NCBI RefSeq assembly: GCF_024294805.1
Contig: NZ_JANCLU010000001.1
Coordinates: 248,001-312,000 of the forward strand
Length of the DNA stretch: 64,000 nt
DNA from: Alsobacter ponti
Lineage (GTDB): Bacteria; Pseudomonadota; Alphaproteobacteria; Rhizobiales; Beijerinckiaceae
Direction of reading: 5' to 3'
The notes below the pieces were generated by a model. That model saw only the letters and a program-made list of their open reading frames with translations, ran no database searches and was not told the origin of the DNA. A program made the position numbers and the translations under genes. Positions 42,190 to 54,097 of this stretch are shown in pieces (within the stretch, counting starts at the first letter, position 1; every line of letters starts with the position of its first letter).

Positions 42190-44025
42190 ATGAACGCGCC
42201 CGTCGATCCCCGTCACGACCTGCACGATCCGCGCCCAGCCGTCGGCTACGACGACGCGCATCCCGACGCCGGATTCCACGACCGCACCCGCGAGGCGGAA
42301 CAGCCCGGCCGCACGCGCCGCCAGATCGTCTGGGACCAGCTCACCGACCTGTTCCGCATGCGGCTCGACAAGAGCGGGCATCGCGTCTTCCTGGTCGCCG
42401 CCGCCTTCACCATCCTCTACGCGCTGATCGCCGGGCGGCTGGTGCAGCTCGGCCTGCGGCCCGACGCACCGACCGTTCACCGCCGCGCCGCGGCCGAGAC
42501 CTCCGGCGCGCGCCCCGACATCGTCGACCGCAACGGCGAGATCCTCGCCACCGACGTCAAGACCGTCTCGGTGTTCGCCGAGCCGCGCCGCATCGTCGAC
42601 AAGGACGAGGCGGTGGAGCTGCTGACCGCGGTGCTGCCTGGCCTCGACGCGCGCGAACTGCGCGAGAAGCTCGCCCAGAAGCGCGGCTTCGTCTGGATCA
42701 AGCGCGAGATCACGCCCAAGCAGCAGCAGGAGGTCTATCGCCTCGGCCTGCCCGGCATCGGCTTCGCGCCCGAGAACAAGCGCGTGTACCCCAATGGCCC
42801 GGTGGTCTCCCACGTGCTGGGCTCGACCAACCTCGACAATGTCGGCATCGCGGGCATCGAGAAATACATCGACGGGCAGGGCCTGGCGGCGCTCAGCCTC
42901 GCCGGCCTCACCACCGACTCGTCCGAGCTGAAGCCGGTGGCGCTGTCGCTCGACCTGCGCGTCCAGCACGCCATGCGCGACGAGCTCGTCAAGGGCATGG
43001 AGAAGTTCAAGGCCAAGGCGGGCGCGGGCCTCATTCTCGACGTCAACACCGGCGAGGTGATCTCGCTGGTGTCGCTGCCCGACTTCGATCCCAACAACGC
43101 CGCCGACGCGCTCGATCCCAACCGGATCAACCGCATCAATGTCGGCGTCTACGAGATGGGCTCGACCTTCAAGGCCCTGACCACCGCGATGGCGCTGGAC
43201 TCCGGCAAGGTCAACATCAACTCGAGCTTCGACACGCGCGGTGTGCTGCGCTTCGGGCGCTTCACCATCCACGATTATCACGCCACCGGCCGCGTGCTGA
43301 ACGTGCCCGAGATCTTCATCCACTCCTCGAACATCGGCTCGGCCCGCATGGCGCTGGCGGTGGGCGTGGATGGGCACAAGGCCTTCCTCAAGAAGATGGG
43401 CCAGCTCGACCGTCTGCGTACCGAGCTGCCGGAGACGGCGGAGCCGATCCTGCCGGCGCGCTGGGGCGAGCTGAACACCATCACCATCGCCTTCGGCCAC
43501 GGCATCGCGGTCGCCCCGCTGCAGGCGGCGGCGGCGGTCGGCGCGCTCGTCAACGGCGGCAACTGGGTGACGCCGACCTTCCTCAAGCGGGACTCGCACG
43601 ACGTCGAGCTGGCCAGCCACCGCGTCATCAAGCCCGAGACCAGCGAGGCGCTGCGCTTCGTGATGCGCCTCAACGCCGAGCGCGGCTCGGCGAGCAAGGC
43701 CGCCATTCCGGGCTTCTTCGTCGGCGGCAAGACGGGCACGGCCGAGAAAGTGATCGGGGGCCGCTACAGCAAGAACCGGCTGTTCACGACCTTCATGGCC
43801 ATCGCCCCGGCGGACAAGCCGAAATACCTCTTCGTCGTGCTCTACGACGAGCCGCAGGGCCTGCCGGAGACCTACGGCTTCGCCACCGCCGCGTGGAACG
43901 CCGGCGCGACGACCGGAAAAATCATCGAGCGCGCCGCCCCTCTGCTCGGGATTCCGCCGCGATTCGAGCCTCCTGTGACGCCATTCCCGACCATGACCCG
44001 ACTCGGGGCCTGGGGGACGCGGTGA
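42190..44025 (+). CDS. ftsI: Septal peptidoglycan transpeptidase FtsI (PBP3)
   Basis: A 611-residue class B penicillin-binding protein. A cytoplasmic tail of about 60 residues with several Asp/His/Arg residues precedes one membrane segment (VFLVAAAFTILYALIAGRL, about 65-83), a pedestal domain and the transpeptidase. Catalytic motifs are STFK at 325-328 (nucleophile S325), SSN at 379-381 and KTGT at 514-517. It cross-links septal peptidoglycan with FtsW. The C-terminus extends past the family core by a Pro-rich tail. It starts seven bases after ftsL. Confidence 0.97.
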   Translation: MNAPVDPRHDLHDPRPAVGYDDAHPDAGFHDRTREAEQPGRTRRQIVWDQLTDLFRMRLDKSGHRVFLVAAAFTILYALIAGRLVQLGLRPDAPTVHRRAAAETSGARPDIVDRNGEILATDVKTVSVFAEPRRIVDKDEAVELLTAVLPGLDARELREKLAQKRGFVWIKREITPKQQQEVYRLGLPGIGFAPENKRVYPNGPVVSHVLGSTNLDNVGIAGIEKYIDGQGLAALSLAGLTTDSSELKPVALSLDLRVQHAMRDELVKGMEKFKAKAGAGLILDVNTGEVISLVSLPDFDPNNAADALDPNRINRINVGVYEMGSTFKALTTAMALDSGKVNINSSFDTRGVLRFGRFTIHDYHATGRVLNVPEIFIHSSNIGSARMALAVGVDGHKAFLKKMGQLDRLRTELPETAEPILPARWGELNTITIAFGHGIAVAPLQAAAAVGALVNGGNWVTPTFLKRDSHDVELASHRVIKPETSEALRFVMRLNAERGSASKAAIPGFFVGGKTGTAEKVIGGRYSKNRLFTTFMAIAPADKPKYLFVVLYDEPQGLPETYGFATAAWNAGATTGKIIERAAPLLGIPPRFEPPVTPFPTMTRLGAWGTR

Positions 44026-44038
44026 GAGCGGAGGCGGC

Positions 44039-45493
44039 ATGATTCTCGGAGAACTCTTCCCCGGCGAGATCGGCGGGCCCGAGGCATGGATCCCGGTCGC
44101 CGGGCTCACCGCCGACAGCCGCGCGGTCGGACCCGGGAGCGTGTTCTTCGCCGTTCCGGGCACGCGGGCGGACGGCCTGGCCTTCGCCGGCGCGGCGCTG
44201 GCGGCTGGGGCGGTCGCCGTGGTGGCGGAAGCCGAGAAGCCGGCCGACTTTCCTGCCGACAAGCCGTTCATCCGGGTGCGCGACGTGCGGCGCGCGCTGG
44301 CGCTGGCCGCTGCCGCCGCTCATCCCGCCCAGCCCGGCGTCGTGGCGGCCGTGACCGGCACCAGCGGCAAGACCTCCGTCGCCGACTTCACGCGGCAGAT
44401 CCTCGCCGCATGCGGGCGTCAGGCCGCGAGCCTGGGCACGATCGGCGTCGTCGCTCCGTCAGGGGCACATTACGGCACGCTGACCACGCCGGATCCGGTG
44501 ACCCTGCACGTCATGCTCGAAACGCTGGCGCAGGACGGCGTCACCCATCTCGCCATGGAGGCCTCCTCGCACGGGCTCGACCAGCGCCGCCTCGACGGCG
44601 TCAAGCTCGCGGCCGGCGCGTTCACCAATCTGGGCCGCGACCATCTCGACTACCACCCCACGGTCGAGGACTACCTGAAGGCCAAGCTGCGGCTGTTCGA
44701 CACGCTGCTGCCGGACGACGGGGTCGCCGTGGTCAACGCCGACGGCGCCCATGCCCGCGAAGTGATCGAGACCGTCAAGGCGCGCGGCCTCAAGCTCATG
44801 ACGGTGGGCCGGGCCGGCAAGCAGCTCCGGCTGGCCTCGCTGGCGCGCGACGGCTTCGGCCAGGCGATGATCGTCGAGGCCGAGGGCCGGCGCTTCGACG
44901 TCCATCTGCCGCTGGCGGGCGAGTTCCAGGCGGCCAACGCGCTGGTCGCGGCGGGGCTCGCCATCGCCGTGGGCGAGGACATGTCGCGCGTGCTCGCCGC
45001 CCTGCCGAAGCTGGCCGGCGTCAAGGGCCGACTCGAGAAAGTGGGCGAGCGCAACGGCGCGCCGGTGTTTGTCGACTACGCCCACAAGCCCGACGCGCTG
45101 GCGCAGGTGCTCGACACGCTTCGGCCCTACGCGACGGGCCGGCTCGTCTGCGTGTTCGGCTGCGGCGGCGACCGCGACCGCGGCAAGCGCTTCATCATGG
45201 GCCAGATCGCCGCCGACAAGGCCGACGCGGTGATCGTCACCGACGACAATCCGCGCAGCGAGGACGCGGCCTCGATCCGCGCCGCGATCATGGCCGGCGC
45301 GCCCCGGGCCCGCGAAATCGGCGACCGCGCCCTTGCGATTCGCTCCGCGATCGGCGAACTGCAGCCGGGCGACGTGCTCGTCGTCGCCGGTAAGGGCCAT
45401 GAAACCGGCCAGGTCGTCGGCGATCGCACGCTTCCCTTTTCCGACCATGATGCGGTGGCCGCGGCGCTCCGCGACGCTGGCGAGGCGCCATGA
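44039..45493 (+). CDS. murE: UDP-MurNAc-L-Ala-D-Glu:meso-diaminopimelate ligase
   Basis: A 484-residue cytoplasmic Mur ligase adding the third peptide residue to UDP-MurNAc. The ATP loop is GTSGKTS at 107-113, and the substrate-binding motif DNPRSED near residue 405 indicates meso-diaminopimelate rather than lysine. The middle domain carries EASSHGLDQRRLDGV and FTNLGRDHLDYH. The end overlaps the murF start by four bases (ATGA at 45490). It follows ftsI by 13 bp. Confidence 0.97.
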   Translation: MILGELFPGEIGGPEAWIPVAGLTADSRAVGPGSVFFAVPGTRADGLAFAGAALAAGAVAVVAEAEKPADFPADKPFIRVRDVRRALALAAAAAHPAQPGVVAAVTGTSGKTSVADFTRQILAACGRQAASLGTIGVVAPSGAHYGTLTTPDPVTLHVMLETLAQDGVTHLAMEASSHGLDQRRLDGVKLAAGAFTNLGRDHLDYHPTVEDYLKAKLRLFDTLLPDDGVAVVNADGAHAREVIETVKARGLKLMTVGRAGKQLRLASLARDGFGQAMIVEAEGRRFDVHLPLAGEFQAANALVAAGLAIAVGEDMSRVLAALPKLAGVKGRLEKVGERNGAPVFVDYAHKPDALAQVLDTLRPYATGRLVCVFGCGGDRDRGKRFIMGQIAADKADAVIVTDDNPRSEDAASIRAAIMAGAPRAREIGDRALAIRSAIGELQPGDVLVVAGKGHETGQVVGDRTLPFSDHDAVAAALRDAGEAP

Positions 45494-46944
45494 CGACGAA
45501 CTCCACCCTGTCCCGCCCGGCCGACGCCGCCGCGCCGCTGTGGCAGCCCGACGACCTGCTCGCCGCGATGGGCGCGCGGGCCGACGGCGCGCCGCTGCGC
45601 GAGGTGACGGGCGTCTCCATCGACACGCGCACGCTGCAGCCGGGGGACCTGTTCTTCGCCATTCGCGGCGAGGCCCGCGACGGCCACGATTTCGTGCCGG
45701 CGGCGCTGGCGCGCGGCGCCGCCGCGGCCGTCGTGGCCGAGGACCGCGCCGCCGAGTTCCGGGAGCTGGGGCCGCTCTGCGCCGTGCCCGACGTGCTCGA
45801 CGCTCTGGTGGCGCTCGGCCTCGCCGCGCGGGCGCGCACCGGCGCGCGCATCGCCGCCATCACCGGCTCGGTCGGCAAGACCGGCACCAAGGAGGCGCTG
45901 CGCGCCGTGCTGGCGGCGCAGGGGCCGACGCACGCCTCGGCGGCGTCCTACAACAATCACTGGGGCGTGCCGCTGACGCTGGCGCGCATGCCGTCCGCGA
46001 GCCGCTTCGGCGTGTTCGAGATCGGCATGAACCACGCCGGCGAGATCACCCCGCTCACCGGCATGGTGCGCCCGCACGTCGCGGCGATCACCACGGTCGA
46101 GCCGGTCCACCTGGAGAACCTCGGCTCGATCGAGGCCATCGCCGACGCCAAGGCGGAGATCTTCGACGGGCTGGAGGAAGGCGGCGTCGCCGTGCTGCCG
46201 CGCGACAATCCGCACTTCGAGCGCCTGCTGCGCCACGCCGAGGCGTCGCGCGCGACGCGCATCGTCACCTTCGGCGAGCACGCGGAGGCGGACGTGCGCC
46301 TCGTCGGGCTCGCCATGAAGCCGGACATGTCGATCGTGGAGGCCAGCGTTCATGGCTCGGCCGTGGCCTACCGGCTCGGGAGCCCCGGCCGCCATGTCGC
46401 GCTGAACAGCCTGTGCGTGCTGGCGGTGTGCGCCGGTCTCGGCGCGGACGTGACGCTGGCGGCGCTGGCGCTGGCCCATGTGCGCCCGCCCTCCGGGCGC
46501 GGCGAGCGCATCGTGCTGTCCGCGCCGGGCGGCGACATGGCGCTCTACGACGAGAGCTACAACGCCAACCCGGCCTCGATGCGCGCGGCGCTGTCGATCC
46601 TGGGCCAGGCCCCCCTGGGTCCGGGCGGACGGCGCGTCGCCGTGCTCGGCGACATGCTGGAGCTCGGCCCGGAAGGGCCGGCGCTGCACGCCGGGCTTGC
46701 CCCTGCCATTGCTGACGCCGGCGTCGACGTCGTGTTCTGCGCCGGGCCGCTGATGAAGAACCTGTTCGACGCGCTGCCGGCCGCGCGGCGCGGCGCTTGG
46801 GCCTCCTCCGCCTCCGAGCTCGAGCCCGCCGTGGTCGCCGCCGTCCGGGCCGGCGACGCCATCACGGTGAAAGGCTCGAACGGCAGCCGCACCGCCACCA
46901 TCGTCGCCGCCCTCAAGTCCCGCTTCGCGCCGCCCGCTTCCTGA
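45490..46944 (+). CDS. murF: UDP-MurNAc-tripeptide:D-Ala-D-Ala ligase
   Basis: A 484-residue Mur ligase adding D-Ala-D-Ala to complete the pentapeptide. The ATP loop is ITGSVGKTGTKE at 124-135; other blocks are VSIDTRTLQPGDLFFAIRG, FGVFEIGMNHAGEI and YDESYNANPASM. The D-Ala-D-Ala substrate comes from the ddl enzyme in this same cluster. It is coupled to murE by a four-base overlap and followed by mraY after 15 bp. Confidence 0.97.
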   Translation: MTTNSTLSRPADAAAPLWQPDDLLAAMGARADGAPLREVTGVSIDTRTLQPGDLFFAIRGEARDGHDFVPAALARGAAAAVVAEDRAAEFRELGPLCAVPDVLDALVALGLAARARTGARIAAITGSVGKTGTKEALRAVLAAQGPTHASAASYNNHWGVPLTLARMPSASRFGVFEIGMNHAGEITPLTGMVRPHVAAITTVEPVHLENLGSIEAIADAKAEIFDGLEEGGVAVLPRDNPHFERLLRHAEASRATRIVTFGEHAEADVRLVGLAMKPDMSIVEASVHGSAVAYRLGSPGRHVALNSLCVLAVCAGLGADVTLAALALAHVRPPSGRGERIVLSAPGGDMALYDESYNANPASMRAALSILGQAPLGPGGRRVAVLGDMLELGPEGPALHAGLAPAIADAGVDVVFCAGPLMKNLFDALPAARRGAWASSASELEPAVVAAVRAGDAITVKGSNGSRTATIVAALKSRFAPPAS

Positions 46945-46959
46945 CCAGGACCACGCCTC

Positions 46960-48045
46960 ATGTTCTTCTGGCTCGCCGACTACGCGACGCAGTTCAACTT
47001 CCTGAACGTGTTTCGCTACATCACGTTCAGGACGGGCGCGGCGACCGCGACGGCGCTGTTCTTCGTGTTCTTCTTCGGGCCGGCGGTCATCGCCGGTCTA
47101 CGCCTGAAGCAGGGCAAGGGCCAGCCGATCCGCGAGGACGGGCCGCAGTCGCACCTGCTCACCAAGAAGGGCACGCCCACCATGGGCGGGCTGATGATCC
47201 TCTCGGGCGCCATCGCCTCGACGCTGCTGTGGGCCAATTTGAAGAGCCCCTATGTCTGGATCGTGCTGTTCGTCACGCTGGGCTTCGGCGCCATCGGCTT
47301 CTACGACGACTACCTGAAGGTGACGAAGCAGAGCCACAAGGGCTTCTCCGGCCGCTCGCGCCTGCTGATCGAGGCCGCGATCGCCGCCATCGCCTGCTAT
47401 TTCCTCGCCCGGCACGGCGCGCCGCGTCTCGCCACCTCGATCGCGCTGCCGTTCTTCAAGGACCTGCTGATCGACATCGGCATGTTCTTCGTCGTGTTCG
47501 GCGCGCTGGTCATCGTCGCCTCGGGCAACGCGGTCAACCTCACCGACGGGCTGGACGGCCTCGCCATCGTGCCCGTGATGATCGCGATGGGCACGTTCGG
47601 CTTCATCGCCTACCTGTCGGGCAACGCCATCTTCGCCAACTACCTGCAAATCAACTTCGTGCCCGGCACCGGCGAACTGGCGGTGATATGCGGGGCGGTG
47701 ATCGGGGCGGGGCTGGGCTTCCTGTGGTTCAACGCGCCGCCGGCGCAGATCTTCATGGGCGACACCGGCTCGCTGGCGCTGGGCGGGTTGCTCGGCGCTG
47801 TCGCCGTCGCGGTGAAGCACGAGATCGTGCTCGCCATCGTCGGCGGCCTGTTCGTGCTGGAGGCGCTGTCGGTCATCATCCAGGTGACCTCGTTCAAGCT
47901 CACCGGAAGGCGCGTGTTCCGCATGGCGCCGATCCACCATCATTTCGAACAGCTCGGCTGGTCCGAGCCGCAGGTCGTCGTGCGCTTCTGGATCATCGCG
48001 GTGGTGCTCGCGCTGGTCGGCCTCTCGACGCTGAAGCTGAGGTGA
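46960..48045 (+). CDS. mraY: Phospho-N-acetylmuramoyl-pentapeptide transferase
   Basis: A 361-residue polytopic membrane enzyme that moves phospho-MurNAc-pentapeptide onto undecaprenyl phosphate to make lipid I. Catalytic aspartates D116 and D117 lie in GFYDDYLK, further motifs are [14 protein letters not shown] and [12 protein letters not shown], and the cytoplasmic loop has APIHHHFE (about 322). It has ten predicted membrane segments and full family length. It lies between murF and murD with 15- and 4-bp gaps. Confidence 0.98.
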   Translation: MFFWLADYATQFNFLNVFRYITFRTGAATATALFFVFFFGPAVIAGLRLKQGKGQPIREDGPQSHLLTKKGTPTMGGLMILSGAIASTLLWANLKSPYVWIVLFVTLGFGAIGFYDDYLKVTKQSHKGFSGRSRLLIEAAIAAIACYFLARHGAPRLATSIALPFFKDLLIDIGMFFVVFGALVIVASGNAVNLTDGLDGLAIVPVMIAMGTFGFIAYLSGNAIFANYLQINFVPGTGELAVICGAVIGAGLGFLWFNAPPAQIFMGDTGSLALGGLLGAVAVAVKHEIVLAIVGGLFVLEALSVIIQVTSFKLTGRRVFRMAPIHHHFEQLGWSEPQVVVRFWIIAVVLALVGLSTLKLR

Positions 48046-48049
48046 GGCG

Positions 48050-49447
48050 ATGATCCCCGTCGCAAGCTTCGCGGGCCGGGAGGTCGCCCTCTTCGGGCTC
48101 GGCGGGTCGGGCCTGGCCACCGCCCGCGCGCTGGCCGAGGGCGGCGCGCGCGCCGTGTGCTGGGACGACAGCGACAAGTCGCGCGGCGCGGCCGCGGCGG
48201 CGGGCCTCGCCGTCGAGGATCTGGCGCTGGCCGACTGGTCGCGCTTCGCCGCGCTGGTGCTCGCGCCCGGCGTGCCGCTCACCCACCCCCGCCCGCACTG
48301 GACGGTCGAGAAGGCCAGGACCGCCGGCCTGCCCATCCTCGGCGACATCGACCTGTTCTGCCGCGAGCGCGCGCGCCTCGCGCCCGACGCGCCGTTCGTG
48401 GCGATCACCGGCACCAACGGCAAGTCGACGACGACGGCGCTCACCGCCCACCTCGTCGCCGCCGCCGGGCTCGACGCCCAGATGGGCGGCAATATCGGCA
48501 CGGCGATCCTGTCGCTCGCGCCGCCGGCCGCCGGCCGCGTGCACGTCGTCGAGTGCAGCTCCTACCAGATCGACCTCGCGCCGACGCTCGCGCCGAGCGT
48601 CGGCATCCTGCTGAACGTCACGCCCGACCATCTCGACCGGCACGGCACGATGGAGAACTACGCCGCCGTCAAGGAGCGCCTCGTGGCGCGCGCCGGGACG
48701 GCGGTGGTGGGCGTCGACGACGACTGGTGCCGGGCCATTGCCGACCGCCTGGAGGCCGCCGGCCGCCGCGTGCTGCGCGTCTCGGTGGAACGCGCCCTGC
48801 CGGAAGGCCTGTACCTGGACGGCTCGGCGGTGGTGTGGGCCGAAGGCGGGTCGCGGCGCGTGTTCGACCTCGCCGGCCTCGGCTCTCTGCGCGGCGCGCA
48901 CAACGCCCAGAACGCCGCCGCTGCCATCGCCGCCGTCTCGACCATCGGCGTGGCCGACGACGCCATCCGCGCCGGGCTGCGCGGCTTCCCGGGCCTCGCG
49001 CACCGCATGGAGCAGGTCGGCCGCGTCGGGCGCGTGCTGTTCGTCAACGACTCGAAGGCGACCAACGCCGACGCGACGGAGAAGGCCCTCGCGGCGTTTC
49101 CGGGCGCGATCCACTGGATCGTCGGCGGCGTGCAGAAGGAAGGCGGCATCGCGCCGCTGGCGCCGCTGTTCGGCCGCGTGGCGCGCGCCTATCTGATCGG
49201 CAAGTCGATGGACGACTTCGAGGCCACGCTGGCGGGCCGCGTGCCGATCACGCGCTCGGGCACGATGGACCAGGCCGTCGCCGACGCCGCCGAGGCGGCG
49301 CGGGCCTCTGGCGACGCCGAGCCGGTCGTGCTGCTCTCGCCCGCCTGCGCCTCGTTCGACCAGTATCCCAACTTCGAGATTCGCGGCGCGCACTACCGCG
49401 ACCTCGTCCTCGCGCTCCCCGGCATCCTCCCGCTCGGAAAGGCCTGA
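48050..49447 (+). CDS. murD: UDP-N-acetylmuramoyl-L-alanine:D-glutamate ligase
   Basis: A 465-residue cytoplasmic Mur ligase adding D-glutamate to UDP-MurNAc-L-Ala. It has an N-terminal Rossmann-like domain ([16 protein letters not shown]), the ATP loop [14 protein letters not shown] (about 116-129), [24 protein letters not shown] and a C-terminal domain with [12 protein letters not shown] and [16 protein letters not shown]. Full length. It is four bases after mraY and two bases before ftsW. Confidence 0.97.
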   Translation: MIPVASFAGREVALFGLGGSGLATARALAEGGARAVCWDDSDKSRGAAAAAGLAVEDLALADWSRFAALVLAPGVPLTHPRPHWTVEKARTAGLPILGDIDLFCRERARLAPDAPFVAITGTNGKSTTTALTAHLVAAAGLDAQMGGNIGTAILSLAPPAAGRVHVVECSSYQIDLAPTLAPSVGILLNVTPDHLDRHGTMENYAAVKERLVARAGTAVVGVDDDWCRAIADRLEAAGRRVLRVSVERALPEGLYLDGSAVVWAEGGSRRVFDLAGLGSLRGAHNAQNAAAAIAAVSTIGVADDAIRAGLRGFPGLAHRMEQVGRVGRVLFVNDSKATNADATEKALAAFPGAIHWIVGGVQKEGGIAPLAPLFGRVARAYLIGKSMDDFEATLAGRVPITRSGTMDQAVADAAEAARASGDAEPVVLLSPACASFDQYPNFEIRGAHYRDLVLALPGILPLGKA

Positions 49448-49449
49448 CC

Positions 49450-50604
49450 ATGGCATCGCGCCTCGAACGCACGCCCTTCGCGGAATGGTGGTGGACCGTC
49501 GACCGCCTGCTGCTGTTGGCGCTGGTCATCCTGATGGTGGCCGGCATCGTGCTGGGCATGGCGGGGAGCCCGCCGGTCGCCGAGCGGCTGGGCCTCTCGA
49601 CCTTCCACTTCGTCAACCGGCAGGTGATGTACCTGATCCCGGCCGTGCTGGTGATGCTGACGATCAGCTTCCTGTCGCCGCGGTACGTGCGCCGCACGGC
49701 GCTGCTGGTCTACGTCGTCGCGCTGGCGATGGTGGTGGGCACGCTGTTCTTCGGCGCCGAGGTGAAGGGCGCGCGGCGCTGGCTCAACTTCGCCGGCATC
49801 GCCGTGCAGCCGTCGGAGTTCGTCAAGCCCGCCTTCGTGGTGATGGCGGCGTGGGCCTTCTCGGAAGGCGGGCGGCGCACCGACGTGCCGGGCAACATCG
49901 TCGGGTTCCTGCTGCTCTTCCTCACCATCATCCCGCTGGTGATGCAGCCCGACATCGGCCAGACCATGCTGATCACGCTCGTCTGGGGCGGGCTGGTGTT
50001 CCTCTCCGGCCTGCACCTGTTCTGGGTGCTGGGGCTCGGCGGGCTCGGGGCGCTGGGGCTGTTCGCCGCCTATACGGTGCTGCCGCACGTGGCGGCCCGC
50101 ATCGACCGCTTCCTCGATCCCCAGTCCGGCGACACGTTCCAGGTCGACAACGCCATCGAGAGCTTCGTGCAGGGCGGCTGGCTGGGCAAGGGACCGGGGG
50201 AGGGCACCGTCAAGCGCATCCTGCCGGACAGCCACACCGACTTCATCTTCGCCGTCACGGCCGAGGAGTTCGGTATCGTCGTCTGCCTCGCGCTGCTGGC
50301 CATGTTCATGCTCGTGGTGCTGCGCGGCATGGTGCTGTCGCGGCGTAACGAGGAGCCGTTCTGCCGGCTCGCGGCGGCGGGGCTGATCATGCTGTTCGGC
50401 CTGCAGTCGGTCATCAACATGGCGGTGAACGTCCACCTCATGCCCGCCAAGGGCATGACGCTGCCGTTCATCTCCTATGGCGGCTCGTCGCTGATCTCGC
50501 TGGCGCTCGGCATGGGCTTCCTGCTGGCGGTGACGCGGCGCAGGCCCCGCGCCGAGTATTTCGACCGCATCGTGCCGGCGGGCAGCATGGAGCGCACGCG
50601 CTGA
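49450..50604 (+). CDS. ftsW: Septal peptidoglycan glycosyltransferase FtsW
   Basis: A 384-residue SEDS-family membrane protein that polymerises glycan strands at the septum together with FtsI. It has about ten membrane segments, the GARRWLNFAGIAVQPSEFVK block and the C-terminal PAKGMTLPFISYGGSS motif. The extended periplasmic loop with DTFQVDNAIESFVQGGWLGK is conserved. ATG at 49450 lies two bases after murD. Its last base is the first base of the murG ATG. Confidence 0.96.
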   Translation: MASRLERTPFAEWWWTVDRLLLLALVILMVAGIVLGMAGSPPVAERLGLSTFHFVNRQVMYLIPAVLVMLTISFLSPRYVRRTALLVYVVALAMVVGTLFFGAEVKGARRWLNFAGIAVQPSEFVKPAFVVMAAWAFSEGGRRTDVPGNIVGFLLLFLTIIPLVMQPDIGQTMLITLVWGGLVFLSGLHLFWVLGLGGLGALGLFAAYTVLPHVAARIDRFLDPQSGDTFQVDNAIESFVQGGWLGKGPGEGTVKRILPDSHTDFIFAVTAEEFGIVVCLALLAMFMLVVLRGMVLSRRNEEPFCRLAAAGLIMLFGLQSVINMAVNVHLMPAKGMTLPFISYGGSSLISLALGMGFLLAVTRRRPRAEYFDRIVPAGSMERTR

Positions 50605-51725
50605 TGGCGACCGCCCGCCCCATCCTCCTCGCCGCCGGCGGCACGGGCGGGCATCTCTTCCCGGCCGAGGCGCTCGCCGTGGCGCTGGGCCGGCACGGCG
50701 TGACCGTGCACCTCGCCACCGACGAGCGCGCCTCGCGCTACGGCGGCCAGTTTCCGGCCGAGGCGATCCACGAGATCCCCTCGGCGACGCCGAGCGGCGG
50801 CTCGGTGGGCGGCAAGGTCGTCGCGGCGCTGAAGCTCGGGCAGGGCGTGCTCGAATCCTTCTTCATGGAGAACCGCGTCAAGCCGCTGGCGGTGGTCGGG
50901 TTCGGCGGCTATCCCACCGTGCCGCCTGTTCTGGCGGCCTCGCTGCGCGGCATCCCCACCGTCATCCACGAGCAGAACGGCGTGCTCGGCCGGGCCAACC
51001 GGCTGCTGGCCCCGCGCGCGCGGGTCATCGCCACCGGCTTCGCCGAGGTTCGCGGCCTCGCGCCGGGCCTGCGCGGACGGCTCGTGCAGACCGGCAACCC
51101 CGTGCGGCCCGCCGTGCTCGAAGCGGCGAAGACGCCGTTCTCGCCGCCGGGGCCCGACGGAACGCTCGACCTCGTCGTGTTCGGCGGAAGCCAGGGCGCG
51201 CGGGTGATGAGTGACATTCTGCCGCCCGCGCTGGCGCTCATGAAGCCGGCCCACCGGGCGCGCCTCTCCATCGTGCAGCAGGCGCGCGAGGAAGACCTGG
51301 AACGCGTGCGCGCCGCCTACGCGGAGCTCGGCGTCAAGGCCGAACTGGCGCCCTTCTTCCGCGACCTGCCGGCGCGCATCGCCGCCGCCGACCTCGTGGT
51401 CGGCCGCTCCGGCGCGTCGACGGTGGCGGAGCTGGGGGTGATCGGCCGCCCAGCGATCCTGGTGCCGCTGCCGCACTCGCTGGACGGCGACCAGGCCGCC
51501 AACGCGGCCGCGCTCGCCGCGGCCGGCGGAGCGGTGGTGATCCCACAGGCGGACTTCACACCTGAGCGGCTGGCCGGCGAACTCGCCGCCCGCCTCGAAG
51601 ACCCCGACACCCTCGTCCGCGCGGCCGACGCCGCCCGGCGGTCCGGCATCTCCGACGCGTCCGAACGGCTCGCCGCCGTGGTGATGCGGCTGGCCGGGCT
51701 TCAGCTCAAGGAGACGGCCGCATGA
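50604..51725 (+). CDS. murG: UDP-GlcNAc:lipid I N-acetylglucosaminyltransferase
   Basis: A 373-residue membrane-associated GT-B enzyme converting lipid I to lipid II. The N-terminal glycine-rich loop is [19 protein letters not shown], followed by [14 protein letters not shown] and [16 protein letters not shown]. The UDP-GlcNAc site is in the C-terminal half: [30 protein letters not shown] and the [11 protein letters not shown] stretch. Overlaps ftsW by one base and murC by four (ATGA at 51722). Confidence 0.97.
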   Translation: MATARPILLAAGGTGGHLFPAEALAVALGRHGVTVHLATDERASRYGGQFPAEAIHEIPSATPSGGSVGGKVVAALKLGQGVLESFFMENRVKPLAVVGFGGYPTVPPVLAASLRGIPTVIHEQNGVLGRANRLLAPRARVIATGFAEVRGLAPGLRGRLVQTGNPVRPAVLEAAKTPFSPPGPDGTLDLVVFGGSQGARVMSDILPPALALMKPAHRARLSIVQQAREEDLERVRAAYAELGVKAELAPFFRDLPARIAAADLVVGRSGASTVAELGVIGRPAILVPLPHSLDGDQAANAAALAAAGGAVVIPQADFTPERLAGELAARLEDPDTLVRAADAARRSGISDASERLAAVVMRLAGLQLKETAA

Positions 51726-53127
51726 AGCTGCCCGCCACGCTCGGACCCATCCACTTCGTCGGCATCGGCGGCATCGGCATGTCCGGCATCGCCGAGGTGC
51801 TTCACAATCTCGGCTACACGGTGCAGGGCTCGGACGCCACCGACAACGCCAACGTCAAGCGCCTGCGCGACAAGGGCATCCGGGTCGCCGTCGGGCACGA
51901 CGCGGCCAATCTCGGCGAGGCCGAGGTCGTCGTCGTGTCGACCGCCATCCGGCGCGGCAATCCCGAGCTGATGGCGGCGCGCGAGAAGCGCCTGCCGGTG
52001 GTGCGGCGCGCCGAGATGCTGGCCGAACTGATGCGCCTGAAGCAGTGCGTCGCCATCGCCGGCACGCACGGCAAGACGACGACCACGTCGCTGGTCGCCA
52101 CCCTGCTCGACGCGGGCGGGTTCGACCCCACCGTCATCAACGGCGGCATCATCAACGCCTACGGCACCAATGCGCGCCTCGGGGCCGGCGACTGGATGGT
52201 GGTGGAGGCCGACGAGTCGGACGGCACCTTCCTCAAGCTCCCGGCGGACGTGGCCATCGTCACCAACATCGACGCCGAGCACCTCGACCACTTCCACACC
52301 TTCGAGGCGATCAAGGACGCGTTCCGCGCCTTCGTCGAGAACCTGCCGTTCTACGGCTTCGCGGTGATGTGCCTCGACCATCCCACCGTGCAGGAGCTGG
52401 TCGGCAAGATCGAGGACCGCCGCGTCGTCACCTACGGCGAGAACCCTCAGGCCGACGTGCGGCTGATGGACGTCGACCTCACCGGCGGGCGCTCGCGCTT
52501 CCGCGTCGTCATCCGCGACCGCAAGACGGGACGGCTGACGGGCATCGAGGACATCACGATGCCCATGCCCGGCCACCACAATGCGCTCAACGCCACGGCC
52601 GCGATCGCGGTGGCCTACAATCTCGGCATGCCGCTGGAGACGATCCGCGAGGCGCTGAAGGGCTTCGGCGGCGTCAAGCGCCGGTTCACGCGCACCGGCG
52701 AATGGCACGGCGTCGCCATCTTCGACGATTACGGCCACCACCCGGTGGAGATCGCCGCCGTGCTGCGCGCCGCGCGCGCCTCGACGCCGGGGCAGGTGAT
52801 CGCCGTCGTGCAGCCGCACCGCTATACGCGCCTGTCGTCGCTGTTCGACCAGTTCGCGACCTGCTTCAACGACGCCGACACGGTGATCGTCGCCGACACC
52901 TACGCCGCCGGAGAGGCTCCGATCCCGGGCGCTGACCGCGACTCGCTGGTGCAGGGCTTGAAGGCGCACGGCCATCGCCACGTGCTGCCGCTCGGCTCGC
53001 CGGCCGACATCGCCGGCATCGTCCGCGACCTCGCCAAGCCGGGCGACTACGTCGTGTTCCTCGGCGCGGGCACCATTACCAACTGGGCCTACGCCCTGCC
53101 GGGCGAACTGGCTGCGCTGGACGGGAA

Positions 53128-53131
<4 letters not shown>
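51722..53131 (+). CDS. murC: UDP-N-acetylmuramate:L-alanine ligase
   Basis: A 469-residue cytoplasmic ligase adding the first amino acid to UDP-MurNAc. It begins with the nucleotide-binding [17 protein letters not shown], has the ATP loop [17 protein letters not shown] (about 112-128), [25 protein letters not shown] and [10 protein letters not shown]. Length is typical. It overlaps murG at its start and murB at its end (GTGA at 53128-53131). Confidence 0.98.
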
Positions 53132-54033
<902 letters not shown>

Positions 54034-54097
54034 CGCGGGGCCGCAGCGGCCGCAACACGATTCGCACGAGAGGCCAGGACGGCCAGGAGGGACGATC